A stretch of 64,000 nucleotides of DNA, from contig CAJHNH020000792.1 of NCBI GenBank assembly GCA_905116865.2, forward strand, positions 62,001 through 126,000. The letters are read 5' to 3'. Shown in pieces: positions 12,161 through 22,791 of the stretch (its first letter is position 1; each line of letters begins with the position of its first letter). This DNA is from Candidula unifasciata. Taxonomy: Eukaryota; Mollusca; Gastropoda; Stylommatophora; Geomitridae. A program made the position numbers and the translations under genes. The notes under the pieces were generated by a model. That model saw only the letters and a program-made list of their open reading frames with translations, was not told where the DNA came from and ran no database searches.

Positions 12161-13456
12161 ATTATCACATAACCCACCTATATTTTATCGTTACCAGAGG
12201 CTTTCACACAACTTGAGGATGAGAAGCAAACAGGTACATGGCCTTGGGGTCGACCTGATCTCATGAAATGATACCAGATCATTTTCAGAATTTACTGTGA
12301 ATGGTCGGAAAATGAAAGACGGACAGGACGAATACTGAGAACTACACTTCATATGTCGCGGCTTAAAACATATCACGACCCAACACTTCACATCCAGTCA
12401 GCATTTTCTACTGTGTGAGCTGTCTCAACCTTCACATGTACTTTTCATAATGTTGGGCTCTACTTAATAGACTGTTAGTGATGATATATTATCGCACAAG
12501 ACACCATTCCCAAAAAAGTTTGTTGTTAAACAAATTAACGTTATAGAAAACACTAAAATAATGGAGAAAAGCGGACTGGGACACAAAGCTCTACAATCTA
12601 GAGTAACATACAATGTATTGATCGGCACTCATAGAAAGAAGTAGAAAGATATAAAAACAAACTAGACAATATAAAATTGAAAGCTAATGTAATCTAGAGT
12701 ATACACTTTTTTACAATCGAGAGGATAGACTTATCTGCAGTTGAGAGAACAGACTTACGTGCGCCGGGTTTTAACATTAATGGCTAGGTCGCTCCCACAG
12801 AACTTCTAACTGCCTGCCGAACGTGTATCACAAAGCACGCACTCTGTAGCCCCGCAAAAGATCACCAGAAATCTGAACTGCAAAACCGAACGCCTCACCC
12901 TCTTCCGCCCCCCCCCCCCCAATTCCCCGCCATGGTATGTCTGTGTCGGTGCGCCTACACACATATTTGTTAGCAGTGGTGTCTTAGGGATTGTGGACGC
13001 AGTTTCACAATTCGACATATCAGAGTTTGCAGTATGCTGCGTGATTTGACTGTGTGTTGATTTGACCAATTTATGAACGTCGTTTCGTTGGTTTCGTTCA
13101 GTAGCTATGCTGAACTACTGAATGAAAATTTCCTTGGTGAAGCGGCAAGTTAATGCTGGAGTCGGTTAGCGAAGTCCTGAAAGGAGTGTCCTAAAATGTT
13201 TTAACTGGCAGCAATAGAACACATGGATTAACAGGTGCTTTGCTGAAGGGAAAAAAAACATCGTCACGCTAAAGGGGGAACTTTAGGTTTCAATTGTGAC
13301 TAGGTTATCTGCTTAGCACTGCACGCCATTAAGAGCCCTGAAAAGGACTCCTGAAATGTTGATGCGATCAAAGGAGACAGACCCACATACTGTCCCCACC
13401 GGCGACGAAGTCGTCTACCAGCTAGCCAATTGGCGCTCTGGTCGCCGATCAGATTA
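12161..13456. other. No gene recognised apart from an S4 fragment
   Basis: The S4 3' part is at 12608-12705. A C14 run lies near 12907. Short frames are not convincing. Confidence 0.55.
12608..12705 (-). mobile_element. SINE family S4, 3' part
   Basis: Complement of the S4 3' half (GATCGGCACTCATAGAAAG). Confidence 0.6.
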
Positions 13457-13680
13457 ACTGACTGACTGACTTTCTACCCCACTAGGACATCACACAAGCG
13501 ATAAACACCCGATGACACAAAGTACCACCATGTGGATGAGGATCACCGTGGAGAGGTCCCAGAAACCGCGTTCAGACAACAGGCCATATTTATGGCCTGC
13601 CTATATTGCGGCCCCTGGCAAAAGCCAGGGTGGGGTTTCAAAAAACAAAAAATGTCATCCTAAAAAGGGCGTAATGGATA
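13457..13680 (+). mobile_element. GACT-family repeat
   Basis: Nearly the same sequence as the 9.6-kb copy, with three GACT units. Confidence 0.85.
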
Positions 13681-14039
13681 GGTATAATCAGATTAACAAT
13701 AAAATGCACCCATTTAAGTGAGAAACGAAAATTACAAAATGAAACTTACCTAGAAGGCACAAACTGGTCAAATTAATTATGTTAGGGATGTTCAATTTTC
13801 TGGGTCAAGACAACAGACCAAGAAGGACATTAAAATAATCAAGGTACTATGTCGAAACGAAACAATAGCCCAACAAGGATATAAAAATAAGTATGGGTTT
13901 GTTTAAAGTCAAGTATACGGAACCAGCAATCTCTTTTAATAAACACATACATTCTGGGCGAAGGTGACTTTAGCCAGGCTATAGGACACAGGTGATTGTT
14001 TATTCTTCCTGTGCTCAGTGCTGACGAGCTTGTTTTCTT

Positions 14040-14735
14040 TCATGCTAAAAGTAAAGGTCCCTTTTCCACGCCTTTAGGTATATTGGGAATATAGGGCTAG
14101 ACCTATATTTTTATAGAACAATCGGCACTTGGTGAGTGATGTGGTCAGCTTCAAGCTGTCCCCCTTTACTTTCCAGGATTGCACCTGAAACAAACTCAAG
14201 GCTGGGTCGGCCTGAGAGTTAAGGTCATTTTGGGAAGAGAAAAAAAGTCCAGCTCTGTTAGGACGCAAACCCACGACCTTCCAGGGGGGCTGCGTGGTCT
14301 CCAGGTATGATGACCACCCTGTATGCTAGAGGTCCCGGGTTCAGCCCCGGTGAGGGCTGGGATTTTTTTCACGTGGACTTCTAGTCGTTTCTGCTGGACT
14401 CTGGGTAGTGAGATCGGACGCCCGTGTGTATTGCTGCGCACGTAACAAATCCATTGGCAGTTGGAAATCGAAAAGAGTAGCCTAACGGCGCTGCCCGGGC
14501 AAAATGTTGAGTTAAAAATCTACCAAAAATATTTCAGGATTCTCGCCGGTGCTACGGAGCCCGTGCACTGCGCTGAGATGCTTTAAACTTGGACTTGAGT
14601 TAGAAGTAGAACGGAGCACTTATCGGCTTTCACCCGTGTGCCATGATGTTGATCCGTTGTTCAAACCTCAAACCACGACCTTCGGATACGCAGGCTGGCG
14701 TCTAGCCGACAACGCCACGGCGACTCCCTTCTTTC
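14040..14735 (-). mobile_element. tRNA-derived SINE, family S2, split by another SINE
   Basis: The S2 body runs 14040-14281 and its head resumes at 14684-14735 after a 391-bp insertion. The inserted SINE duplicated CCACGACCTTC. Confidence 0.82.
14282..14672 (+). mobile_element. tRNA-derived SINE, family S3, nested in S2
   Basis: An 11-bp target duplication CCACGACCTTC (14271-14281, 14673-14683) fixes the borders. The head has B-box GGTCCCGGGTTCAGCCCC; the body (about 14440-14670) is repeated on the - strand at 63410-63710. Confidence 0.85.
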
Positions 14736-14789
14736 ACGCTGCAGAAGTCAAATTTATTCTTATGCTTGACCAATTTAGATTCAGATTTG

Positions 14790-14912
14790 ACTGAGCGAAC
14801 CCGGGAGCCAAGGACATTTTTGAAATATGGCAATCTCCGTCAGGATCCGAATTCACGACCTTCCGATCTGTAGGCGATCGTCTAGCCGATACTCCACGGC
14901 GGCCCCCTGTTA
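14790..14912 (-). mobile_element. SINE family S2, head fragment
   Basis: Contains CACGACCTTCCGATCTG and GTCTAGCCGA, the complement of the S2 tRNA-like head. Confidence 0.6.
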
Positions 14913-15549
14913 CATATTTAGCATTTTTATAAAAATCAATTCATAGCTTTAAAAATGTTTTTTTTTTAAAAACATGTGAGAAGCATATAAGTGTTTGTAA
15001 ATTTATAGAAAACATTAAAATAAACAAAATACGTTGCGGCTACAAGCGTTCATCAGCGAGAAACAAATCACAACACAAGGAAACGTTGCTGAAGTTTCAC
15101 ATTATAATATACAAGAATGCTAAATCTTTTCTAGAGATATGTCGAGGTTTAAAATACATATTATAATACAATTAAAAATATCCTTTAATTATAGTATCCT
15201 TCATTCTTTCGTGTCTAGGCTTCACACATACACTTACAAACACACACACACTTACGCGTCCACGCAACCACAGGCGCGCACGCAAACACACTCGCGTGCA
15301 TGCACGCACACTCATACCACATACACACACGCATAAACAGTGTCGCGCCAAAATATGTCAAGGACTCGAAACGTTTGTAATTTTGTCCACGCGACGTCTG
15401 CTTCACGAACACAAAGCGTAAAGTAGTCCCTTTTGAAGTAAAGGTAAAAGGAGCACGAGAGATGGGTAGGGCAGGGCTCTGACGGGATATGACTATGGGT
15501 TAGGTTCTCGTTAATCTTCCCCACAGCCTTCTCTATTTATATACAGCCG

Positions 15550-15930
15550 GACCTGATCTCCCCAAATAGAGTAGGTCACTTTTCAATCACAAATTTGTTG
15601 GGCTGGTCGACTTTCAGGGGGGTTACGGGTGTGTCCCGCTGTGTTGTTTGCTTTCTGCGATGTCTTGCATTTACATTATCATTCCGAGAAAGAGAATGCC
15701 TGTGACATAGGTTGCAGCACTCTCAAGGGGAGTTGTGTTAAAACAAGTTCTTCCGTATTTTTGGAGTGTTAAAAGTGCTGGCGTGCTGAAATATACAACA
15801 GAACATAACAAAAGCATTGCGAAACACCCCTGTAACTTTGTGCCAAGGTGACAAGTTCAGGAACTACCAGTCAGAAGTGAGCTAGTGTGTATATGGGCAA
15901 GGCTTGGGGAGATCAACGTTACTTTTACCT
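15550..15930. mobile_element. MITE-like repeat with ATCTCCCCAA ends, copy 1
   Basis: About 380 bp related over its whole length to 28230-28605. The left end TGATCTCCCCAAA is matched by CTTGGGGAGATCA at the right. No coding content. Confidence 0.68.
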
Positions 15931-16144
15931 TACTATGATTACATGAGGACTTGAGAATAAAAGTAGTACGGTTTAGTCGTATATTCGAATAGAAGTAGGA
16001 CATATAGTCGTATATTCACCCACATCATTTATCTTGTTTTTTTTTTTTTACTTTTTTGTACAACCCCAGTTCGTTCCTGTCTTTTTTTTTTTTTTTTTTT
16101 TCGCATACACCTATCAAGATATGACTTTTTAAAACATTATGTTT

Positions 16145-16412
16145 ATAGTTAAAGTAAAAAGTAAAGGACCCTTTTCCACGCCTTTTATGCATATTTATAT
16201 AGGGCTAGACCTATATTTTATATACCAAACAGCATTTGGTAGGTGATGTGGTTAGCCTTTACTTCCCAGGACTGTACCTGCTACCGACTCTAGGCTGGAA
16301 CGACCTAGGATCCAAGGTCACTTTTGAAAAAAATCCTGCCCTCGTCAAAAACCGAACCCACGACCTTCCGATCCGCAGGCCAGCGTCTAGCCGCTAGACC
16401 ACTATGGCTACC
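16145..16412 (-). mobile_element. tRNA-derived SINE, family S2
   Basis: Best preserved head: on the - strand the A-box-like TGGTCTAGCGG and B-box-like GGTCGTGGGTTCGG. Confidence 0.85.
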
Positions 16413-16867
16413 GTATTATATTGGTTAATAATTTTATTTATAAATACGCCTCCTCCCCCTTCCCGCCCCCTCCTTTTCCCAACGTTTGATATGCTTATAT
16501 ACTTTTCGTTCGGGTTTATATCTTTTACACCGTATTAGATGGTTGCGAGGCTTAGACCGCACACCACTAATTGAAGAATAAAGATGTAATTAGATACAAT
16601 TACGGAGGGTTTCAGAAAGACATTTATACTAACGAAGTCGATCAGGAGTCTGTATTGGGGAGGGGTAGGAGGAAGGTTAACATTGTGTGTATGCCTATGC
16701 AAGCTAAACAGGCTCGGCAGCTGGAGATTTTCAGGATTAAGCCAAATAAGCCACTGAAGGACCTTGTTTCTGCCAATTGTGCATCGGGCACATAGTGCTA
16801 GACCACCACCGAGAAACGAGATCTGAAACAGCTAGGACTTCCTGTCAGAGTGCAGGAAGAGGAAAAG

Positions 16868-16868
16868 G

Positions 16869-16902
<34 letters not shown>

Positions 16903-16982
16903 GGAGAAGAAGAAGAAGAAGAAGAAGAAAAAGAAGAAGAAGAAGAAGACGGAGATAATAATGACGATAAAGAAGAAGAAAC
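16868..16982. repeat. (GAT)n-(GAA)n microsatellite
   Basis: About eleven GAT units followed by GAA-rich triplets. Confidence 0.95.
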
Positions 16983-17424
16983 ATGTTTTCAAAGAAGGGT
17001 TTAAAACATACACACAAGCAATCACACACAGAATGTCAACAGGAAACAATTATGCTTTACACTGAATAGCCTTGGGGTTTAAAGCAAAAGAGAAACTATG
17101 TTTAAAGTGGTAAGCATGTTAATGGAACGCGCCCCCCCCCCCCCCCCCTTTTCTTCCCCGCTTACCCTGAATTAGATTATGTAGAGCCAAATTGTGAATG
17201 CCCCGAAGCCTGTTCTGCCTCGTCTCCATTTAAACAACACACACTGTATGTGTGAGATGACTATCACACAAGTACTTTCTCAACCATGTAGCATACTTTA
17301 AATTTGCCTTAAAATACCTCAGCGGTTTACTGAACATATGCAGAAAGGCCACTGTTTACTCAGTTAGTATGTGAAAAGATTCAAAGTCACCCCATAGCAA
17401 ACACTGATGTAGTAATTAAAGTAA

Positions 17425-19045
17425 ATTATCACCATCATCATCATCGTCATCATGTAGCATGTATTGTACAGAACGTCGCCCTTTTCACAGCCCACCTAAA
17501 AAAAAAAAACACACACACACACACAATTCCAGTCTGCCTTGGGCATATTTTTATCCAAGATGTCTCACCTGTACTTGGTTTATTTTCGTCCATTTTATCA
17601 TCATCATCGTTATCATCACCATGTAGCAGGTATTTTACAGAACGTCGCTCCCATCACAGCCTACTTGAGAAAAACCACAGGGATACGGTCTGCCTTGTGT
17701 ACATGTTTATCCAAGACGTCTCTCGTTTCCTTGGCTCATTGTCATCCTCGTCTGCCCTATCTATGTCTGGTACCATACCTCCCATTACTGATCCTTCCAA
17801 GCCATATAGACGTTTGATAGGGCCTAAGTTTTCTAAGTTTGCGAGACACCTGCTGTTTACCAGCCAATGTCCCTCGATGTTCAGATGCTAAAGACGTGCT
17901 CTAACTCAAGCCATTTAGACGTTGAAAGCAAGAGGCTACCTCATTACTATCTTCAGAGATTTATCTTGGACCCTATACAGTAAGTAATGTACCATGTTGT
18001 ACCTGCAGGCTTATCGGGTTTACGGTGCTATTCCTCTTTTCTTATTTGAAAGACCAATTTGTTTTCGATAAGTGACGTGGTTAGTAGAACATCGGCCGCT
18101 ATTACTTTTCCGAACATTTTCGGGTATAAATTTTATGCTGGTAAAGCTTTCTATGATGGGTAGATATTGAGAGGCCAATATGGCAGAAACATCAGAGCCC
18201 AGAGCTAGTTTGGCCTTGAATGCTAGACATCCATCACTGATAGTGGGGTGGTGGAGTGGGGCCTTCGTAGTAAGTAGTGACATGTCCTTGTATGCTGCCT
18301 TTTAAAAAAATAAAGATACTTTGTGCTTTATAAATGTTCCCTGTTAATGCTGTCAAGGTCGTTTCACAGTGCACACATCCAACCAATAAAGGTGATGAGT
18401 TCATACTATGCTTCAATATGGTGTTATGCCTTATGTAGCTATCTGGTCAGTCTCTGGTCAGTCTCTGATCCGTCTGGTCGAAAACCTAAATGTTTATCCC
18501 GTAGTCATTTACCGATGGCCAACGCTCCAAAGGGTTTGTAAAAGAAACAAGTAACAGCTTTTTTTATAATACTAGTATTATCATCGAAAGTATACAATTT
18601 AACAACATGTCGCTTATAGAATACCTAGAATCTTTGATTCAAGGAGAAATGTTGCTTGAACATATTTTCTTACAAAATTCGTGTAATTTACAGTCTCAAT
18701 CGTAGCGACCTAATTAGTCTGAACAAGTTAATTACGAAAAAAAAAAAACATGTTAAAATGACAGCTGGCACAAAAGGTTAATTGAGTAGAATAACGGAAG
18801 AGAAGAAGGTTAGGAATGCCAATTGGTAGAATTTTCTATATCATCATCATGTGGCAGGTCCTTTGCAGAACGTCGCTCCTATCACTGTCTACCTGAAAGA
18901 AAATCGGTTTCTCGCCAGCTTTCCCACTTCTACACTTTCATATTCAAGGTGTCATATCCTGTGCCCATCTTCATGTTGGTCAGCCCCTGTCCTCCTTCAT
19001 GGTACCATTCCTTCTGCTGTAATTTTGTTTTCAAATCAGCCATGA
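17425..19045. repeat. Three copies of a (CAT)n-headed repeat
   Basis: Copies near 17433-17570, 17597-17790 and 18838-19040 each have ATCATCAT-type triplets, then a TGTAGCAGGTATTTTACAG-like block, then GAACGTCGCTCC. The first two are in tandem. The rest of the interval shows only a doubtful S2 remnant at 18010-18130. Confidence 0.7.
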
Positions 19046-19659
19046 CGCTTGATTTGACCACAAATATTTCAGCTTCTGAGACAAAATATTGTTTATTAGC
19101 CGATTTTACTTCATGTCAATATCCTCAGAATGTCAGTATTTATTCTCTTCTTTGTCCATGGTATTCCGAGAATCTTTCTATAACATTTCAGCTAAAAAGC
19201 TCACAATTTCTTTCTTAAGGAATCCTGTATATAATGACCAATAATAAATTATAGTGACGTGGTTTATCACTTAAAGTGTTAATAGCGCGTATATAGGTCT
19301 TTGCTTTACAGTCGACGCTGTAGAAATAGGGTAATTTTAAAGTTGGAATTTAAATGTTACGTTCTTATCCTATTCTGCAGTTTGGGCGAATTATTTGTGA
19401 CTGCACCTACGTTTCCATGGCAAGATCCGGCAGTGTAATCTTGTGGGTTTAGCGACTGAATCCAGCTTGGGAACACCTAAATCTTCTAGCGTTTTCACGG
19501 GACAATTTATTAAACAGTGCAGGTTATCTTTGGGGTACCGAATGACAAGTCAATTGTTACTCCTTATCTTAGCTGGGTACTGTACGTTCGGGACCTTATG
19601 AGAATGCGCTGGTATATTTACAGTGTAGAATTTCGCGCCCTTGTATTCCATTCGTGCTG

Positions 19660-19904
19660 ACAAACTCTAGTTGAGTTAAACTGAGTTGAGTCAAGAATTG
19701 ACATCACAGCACTCAGGGCATTCCCATCCGTGCTCCGTCCTCATCTTCAGCAGCTAGTATAGAGTTCCAGTACTGATGGTACCGGTCACAATCTGGTTAC
19801 ATATATGTCCGTCTTGCCTTTCCTCTGAGTGTAGTGAGCCGGCCAGACCCGCTGGTTACACTCATGGGCCTCATTTTCTCCAGACAAACTCACTAATGTT
19901 CGTT
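19660..19904 (-). mobile_element. LINE 3' end, C-terminal tail family
   Basis: About 240 bp closely related to 55985-56335 and 39840-39980. On the - strand it encodes the TGTIS...LLRMGTE...CPEC type of ending. The coding frame here is broken. Confidence 0.65.
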
Positions 19905-20610
19905 AATTAGTCCTTCTTCTTCTTCTTTGCGATCGGTTTCGTATGCTCAGATCAGACCATCAGGTGGGTTGCCTCTATGAATTCGCATGTCAGCTGCAAG
20001 TCTTGTCTTGCATGGTTCCCCATAGCTTGCTATGCACACTTTACTCTTGAGGCCAGGTGTCTTTTCGAAGTAGCAGGTAGAGTGGGCAGGTCAACAGAAT
20101 GTGCTGAGGTGTTTGGGGTCCTGTTTTACAGGCACACTGGGGGAGGGAGGGGGGGGGGGACTTTACAATCTTTATTTTATGCATGTGGTAGTTGAGCCTG
20201 CAGTGTCCTGTTCGTAGACGGAAAATTATTGTATGTTGCTTTCTGTTGAGTCTGCTGATGGGGTCTTGTGGATGTTTACTGTTAGTTTTTTATCTCCACA
20301 ATCCCTTGTATTTTCCTTTGATAAGTGTTCTGATTTCTGGTAATGACAATGAATGGGCCTGTTGTTTCTCCTTTGTTCCATTTTTCGCAAATCTGTCTGC
20401 TAACTCATTTCCTGGCATGCCGTAGTGAGGTGGGATGCACTGGAGAACGATTTGATTGTTTTCTGTCTGTTTAGCTGACGGGCCAGTTCTCTTTCCATGT
20501 TGTCTCGTGGATCCCTATGAGTCGCCTGGAGGACTGACATGCAGTCACAAAGGAAGACAATTTTGCTGTTTTCAATTTTTCTTTCCTCGAGCACTTTGGC
20601 TGAATCAATT
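19905..20610 (-). pseudogene. LINE RNase H domain and C-terminal tail (-)
   Basis: The frame 20594-20400 reads KIVFLCDCMSVLQATHRDP, matching an RNase H strand with the catalytic Asp. Just beyond it, in another frame, comes GMPGNELADRF, the late RNase H motif with its Asp. The downstream tail at 19965-20170 corresponds to the segment at 2820-3002, so both belong to one family. A G tract interrupts it near 20140. Confidence 0.72.
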
Positions 20611-21646
20611 AATTAGTCCAGTAATTATACATTTTAAAGACTTCCCATTTCTCTGCCAGTTTAACCCAGAATGCTAGACTCCATTGGATTAACATTAAAC
20701 TTTTTACACAATTTTTTTTTCTTTTTCTTTTCTCTTTCTGCCTTTTATCTGCCAGTTGAGCACAATAGACCGACAACCTATTCACGCCAAGACCTGTATT
20801 TGATTATTCCTGACTGGTTGAATTGTGTATCATTGTCTTCTACGGACTTCAGATATCCAGCCTTATTCCAACCCGTTATTTTTGCCTCTTGCACCGACAT
20901 TTTAGTGGCCTATTGTTTGTATTAGCACTTCTGACGGCTATCTTAAGCATTTAATGCGTTTGTATGGCTTTGCCAAGACTACAATCTGTTTCAAGTTGTT
21001 AAGGGACAACGATAAACAGTATGTGCATAGGCGCCGAGACCTATGGGCTCAGGTTGTTTGAGAACCCCCCTCCCCCCCCCCCCCCAATTGTTTTGACGGG
21101 GAAGATGAGGGGGAGAGGGGGGTTAAAGGTCCCGTTCGAATAATTAGCGTAACCACTTTATTGAAGGCTATGTCCATATTTCTTTAGCTTAGGACCATCT
21201 CGCACAGCATGTTGGGAAAGGTGAAGGTGGATATGCTCCATGCATAGTGGCAGGCCTTGCTTTAGAGTTTACGGGTAATTAGCGTCATTTTTCTACAGGT
21301 TACGCCGGAGTATAGGGAAACCAAGCGGCAGTTAGACTGGTTGGTTCTGCACCACTTGGTGGTGAACTGATGCATGCTAAGGAAGATATTGCCAGGGCTG
21401 CTTGTGAGGGAGAAAAAGTGGTAGGCATAATTACAACCATAATTACAGTCTGAGGAATTCTGTCCGTATTCCATAGTTGTGGATTTCAAGCTGTACGATG
21501 GACATGGCCAATAAGACACTTTTTCGGGGGGTGCCTAGTTGACCATGTTCTTAGTGTACTTGTATTCATGACGAGGCGCAGACGCCGTCTGGAGGTGACA
21601 GGTTCAATTCCCGGCACGGTAACTATAGCTTTCGATTTTTATGTTG

Positions 21647-22723
21647 TGTCGTGGAACAGGTTCCTTATACACTCAATAAAGTGGTGTTATCTTGTTAGAA
21701 ACCGAGACAACTGTCTTTTGGTGCAAAGAGCAGACAGTGTCCCTGGATACTCAGATACAGACTCGAATTGGCTCGCAAAAGAAGGTGAGCTGCCTGAATA
21801 TCCCCAGAAAAGGGATAAGGGAATTTAGATGCCTAAACACTTAGACAGAGCAGATTACCCCTCCCGACAATTTCCCTTTCTGGTAGTAAAATTAAGCCCC
21901 CATCTAGACTATGTATATTGGTAGACAGCACTGACACCATACATACATCTAGAAATAGAAATAAACTTTCGACTATGAGTTTTAAATCAATCATAGGAAT
22001 GTTTATATTAAAATTAAAGTAAAATTCAATCATCTATTTACTTTTGAAAATACATTATTCAAACTAAGTAGGATGAAAGATAAAAATGATAGTAACATGA
22101 AACTGTCGTCATGAGAGGATCAGTGGGAAATAACATACAACAATTACCACCTGGAGTTTCCCAGAGGATCATCCATTTCAAAGACTGAGGTGGAATGTCG
22201 GATCTGTCCCAAGCACCAAGATCTTCCTTAGGGCACTCCAATCATTAGCTACAACCAGCCTGGCAGTGGTTTGGAAGCTCGTCCTGCCACAAGGAATCTG
22301 TCCTCGGCTTTTCAGCAGCTGGATTTAGATGTAACTATATGGTCATGTTGCTAGGGTTTTTAGGCGGCGAGAAAGACAAAGTTCTGCCAAAACGGCCCGC
22401 TCTAACACCTGCTTGCTGACCTGAAGTAAAATGGCTGGCAATCTTGTCTCACTGCGGGATTTCCGGTGTTGGCCAGGGTTTTCCACGCTACGTTGCCGAG
22501 TTACTAGCCGTATATTTTTATACGTGAAAGCTCAGGGGAATTACAAGTAGGACAATGGAAAATCCCCAAACAGCAACCGTAGGCTATAACCGGGATATCT
22601 CTCAATGCGTCTTATGACGAAAATGAAGTCACTGGGCGCATGTAAGAGAGAAAAATAGAAGGGTCACAAAGGGGTGGTATGTCAGCCAAGTATCTTGTCT
22701 ACTTTAAGCGGCGTCTCGCGACA
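21647..22723 (-). repeat. 3' LTR of the LTR retrotransposon (left copy)
   Basis: 1,077 bp, TGTCG...CGACA. Compared by eye with the right copy it shows two substitutions and three short indels (4 nt in total). Confidence 0.95.
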
Positions 22724-22740
22724 GAAGCCCCCCTTTCGAA
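22724..22740 (-). other. Polypurine tract of the LTR element
   Basis: On the - strand the bases next to the 3' LTR read GAAAGGGGGGCTTC, a purine run in the position expected for plus-strand priming. It agrees with the strand of the ORF. Confidence 0.65.
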
Positions 22741-22791
22741 GCTTTCTGTAAGAACGCTAAGATCGCTGTCAAGTAGAACAAGAATACCAGA

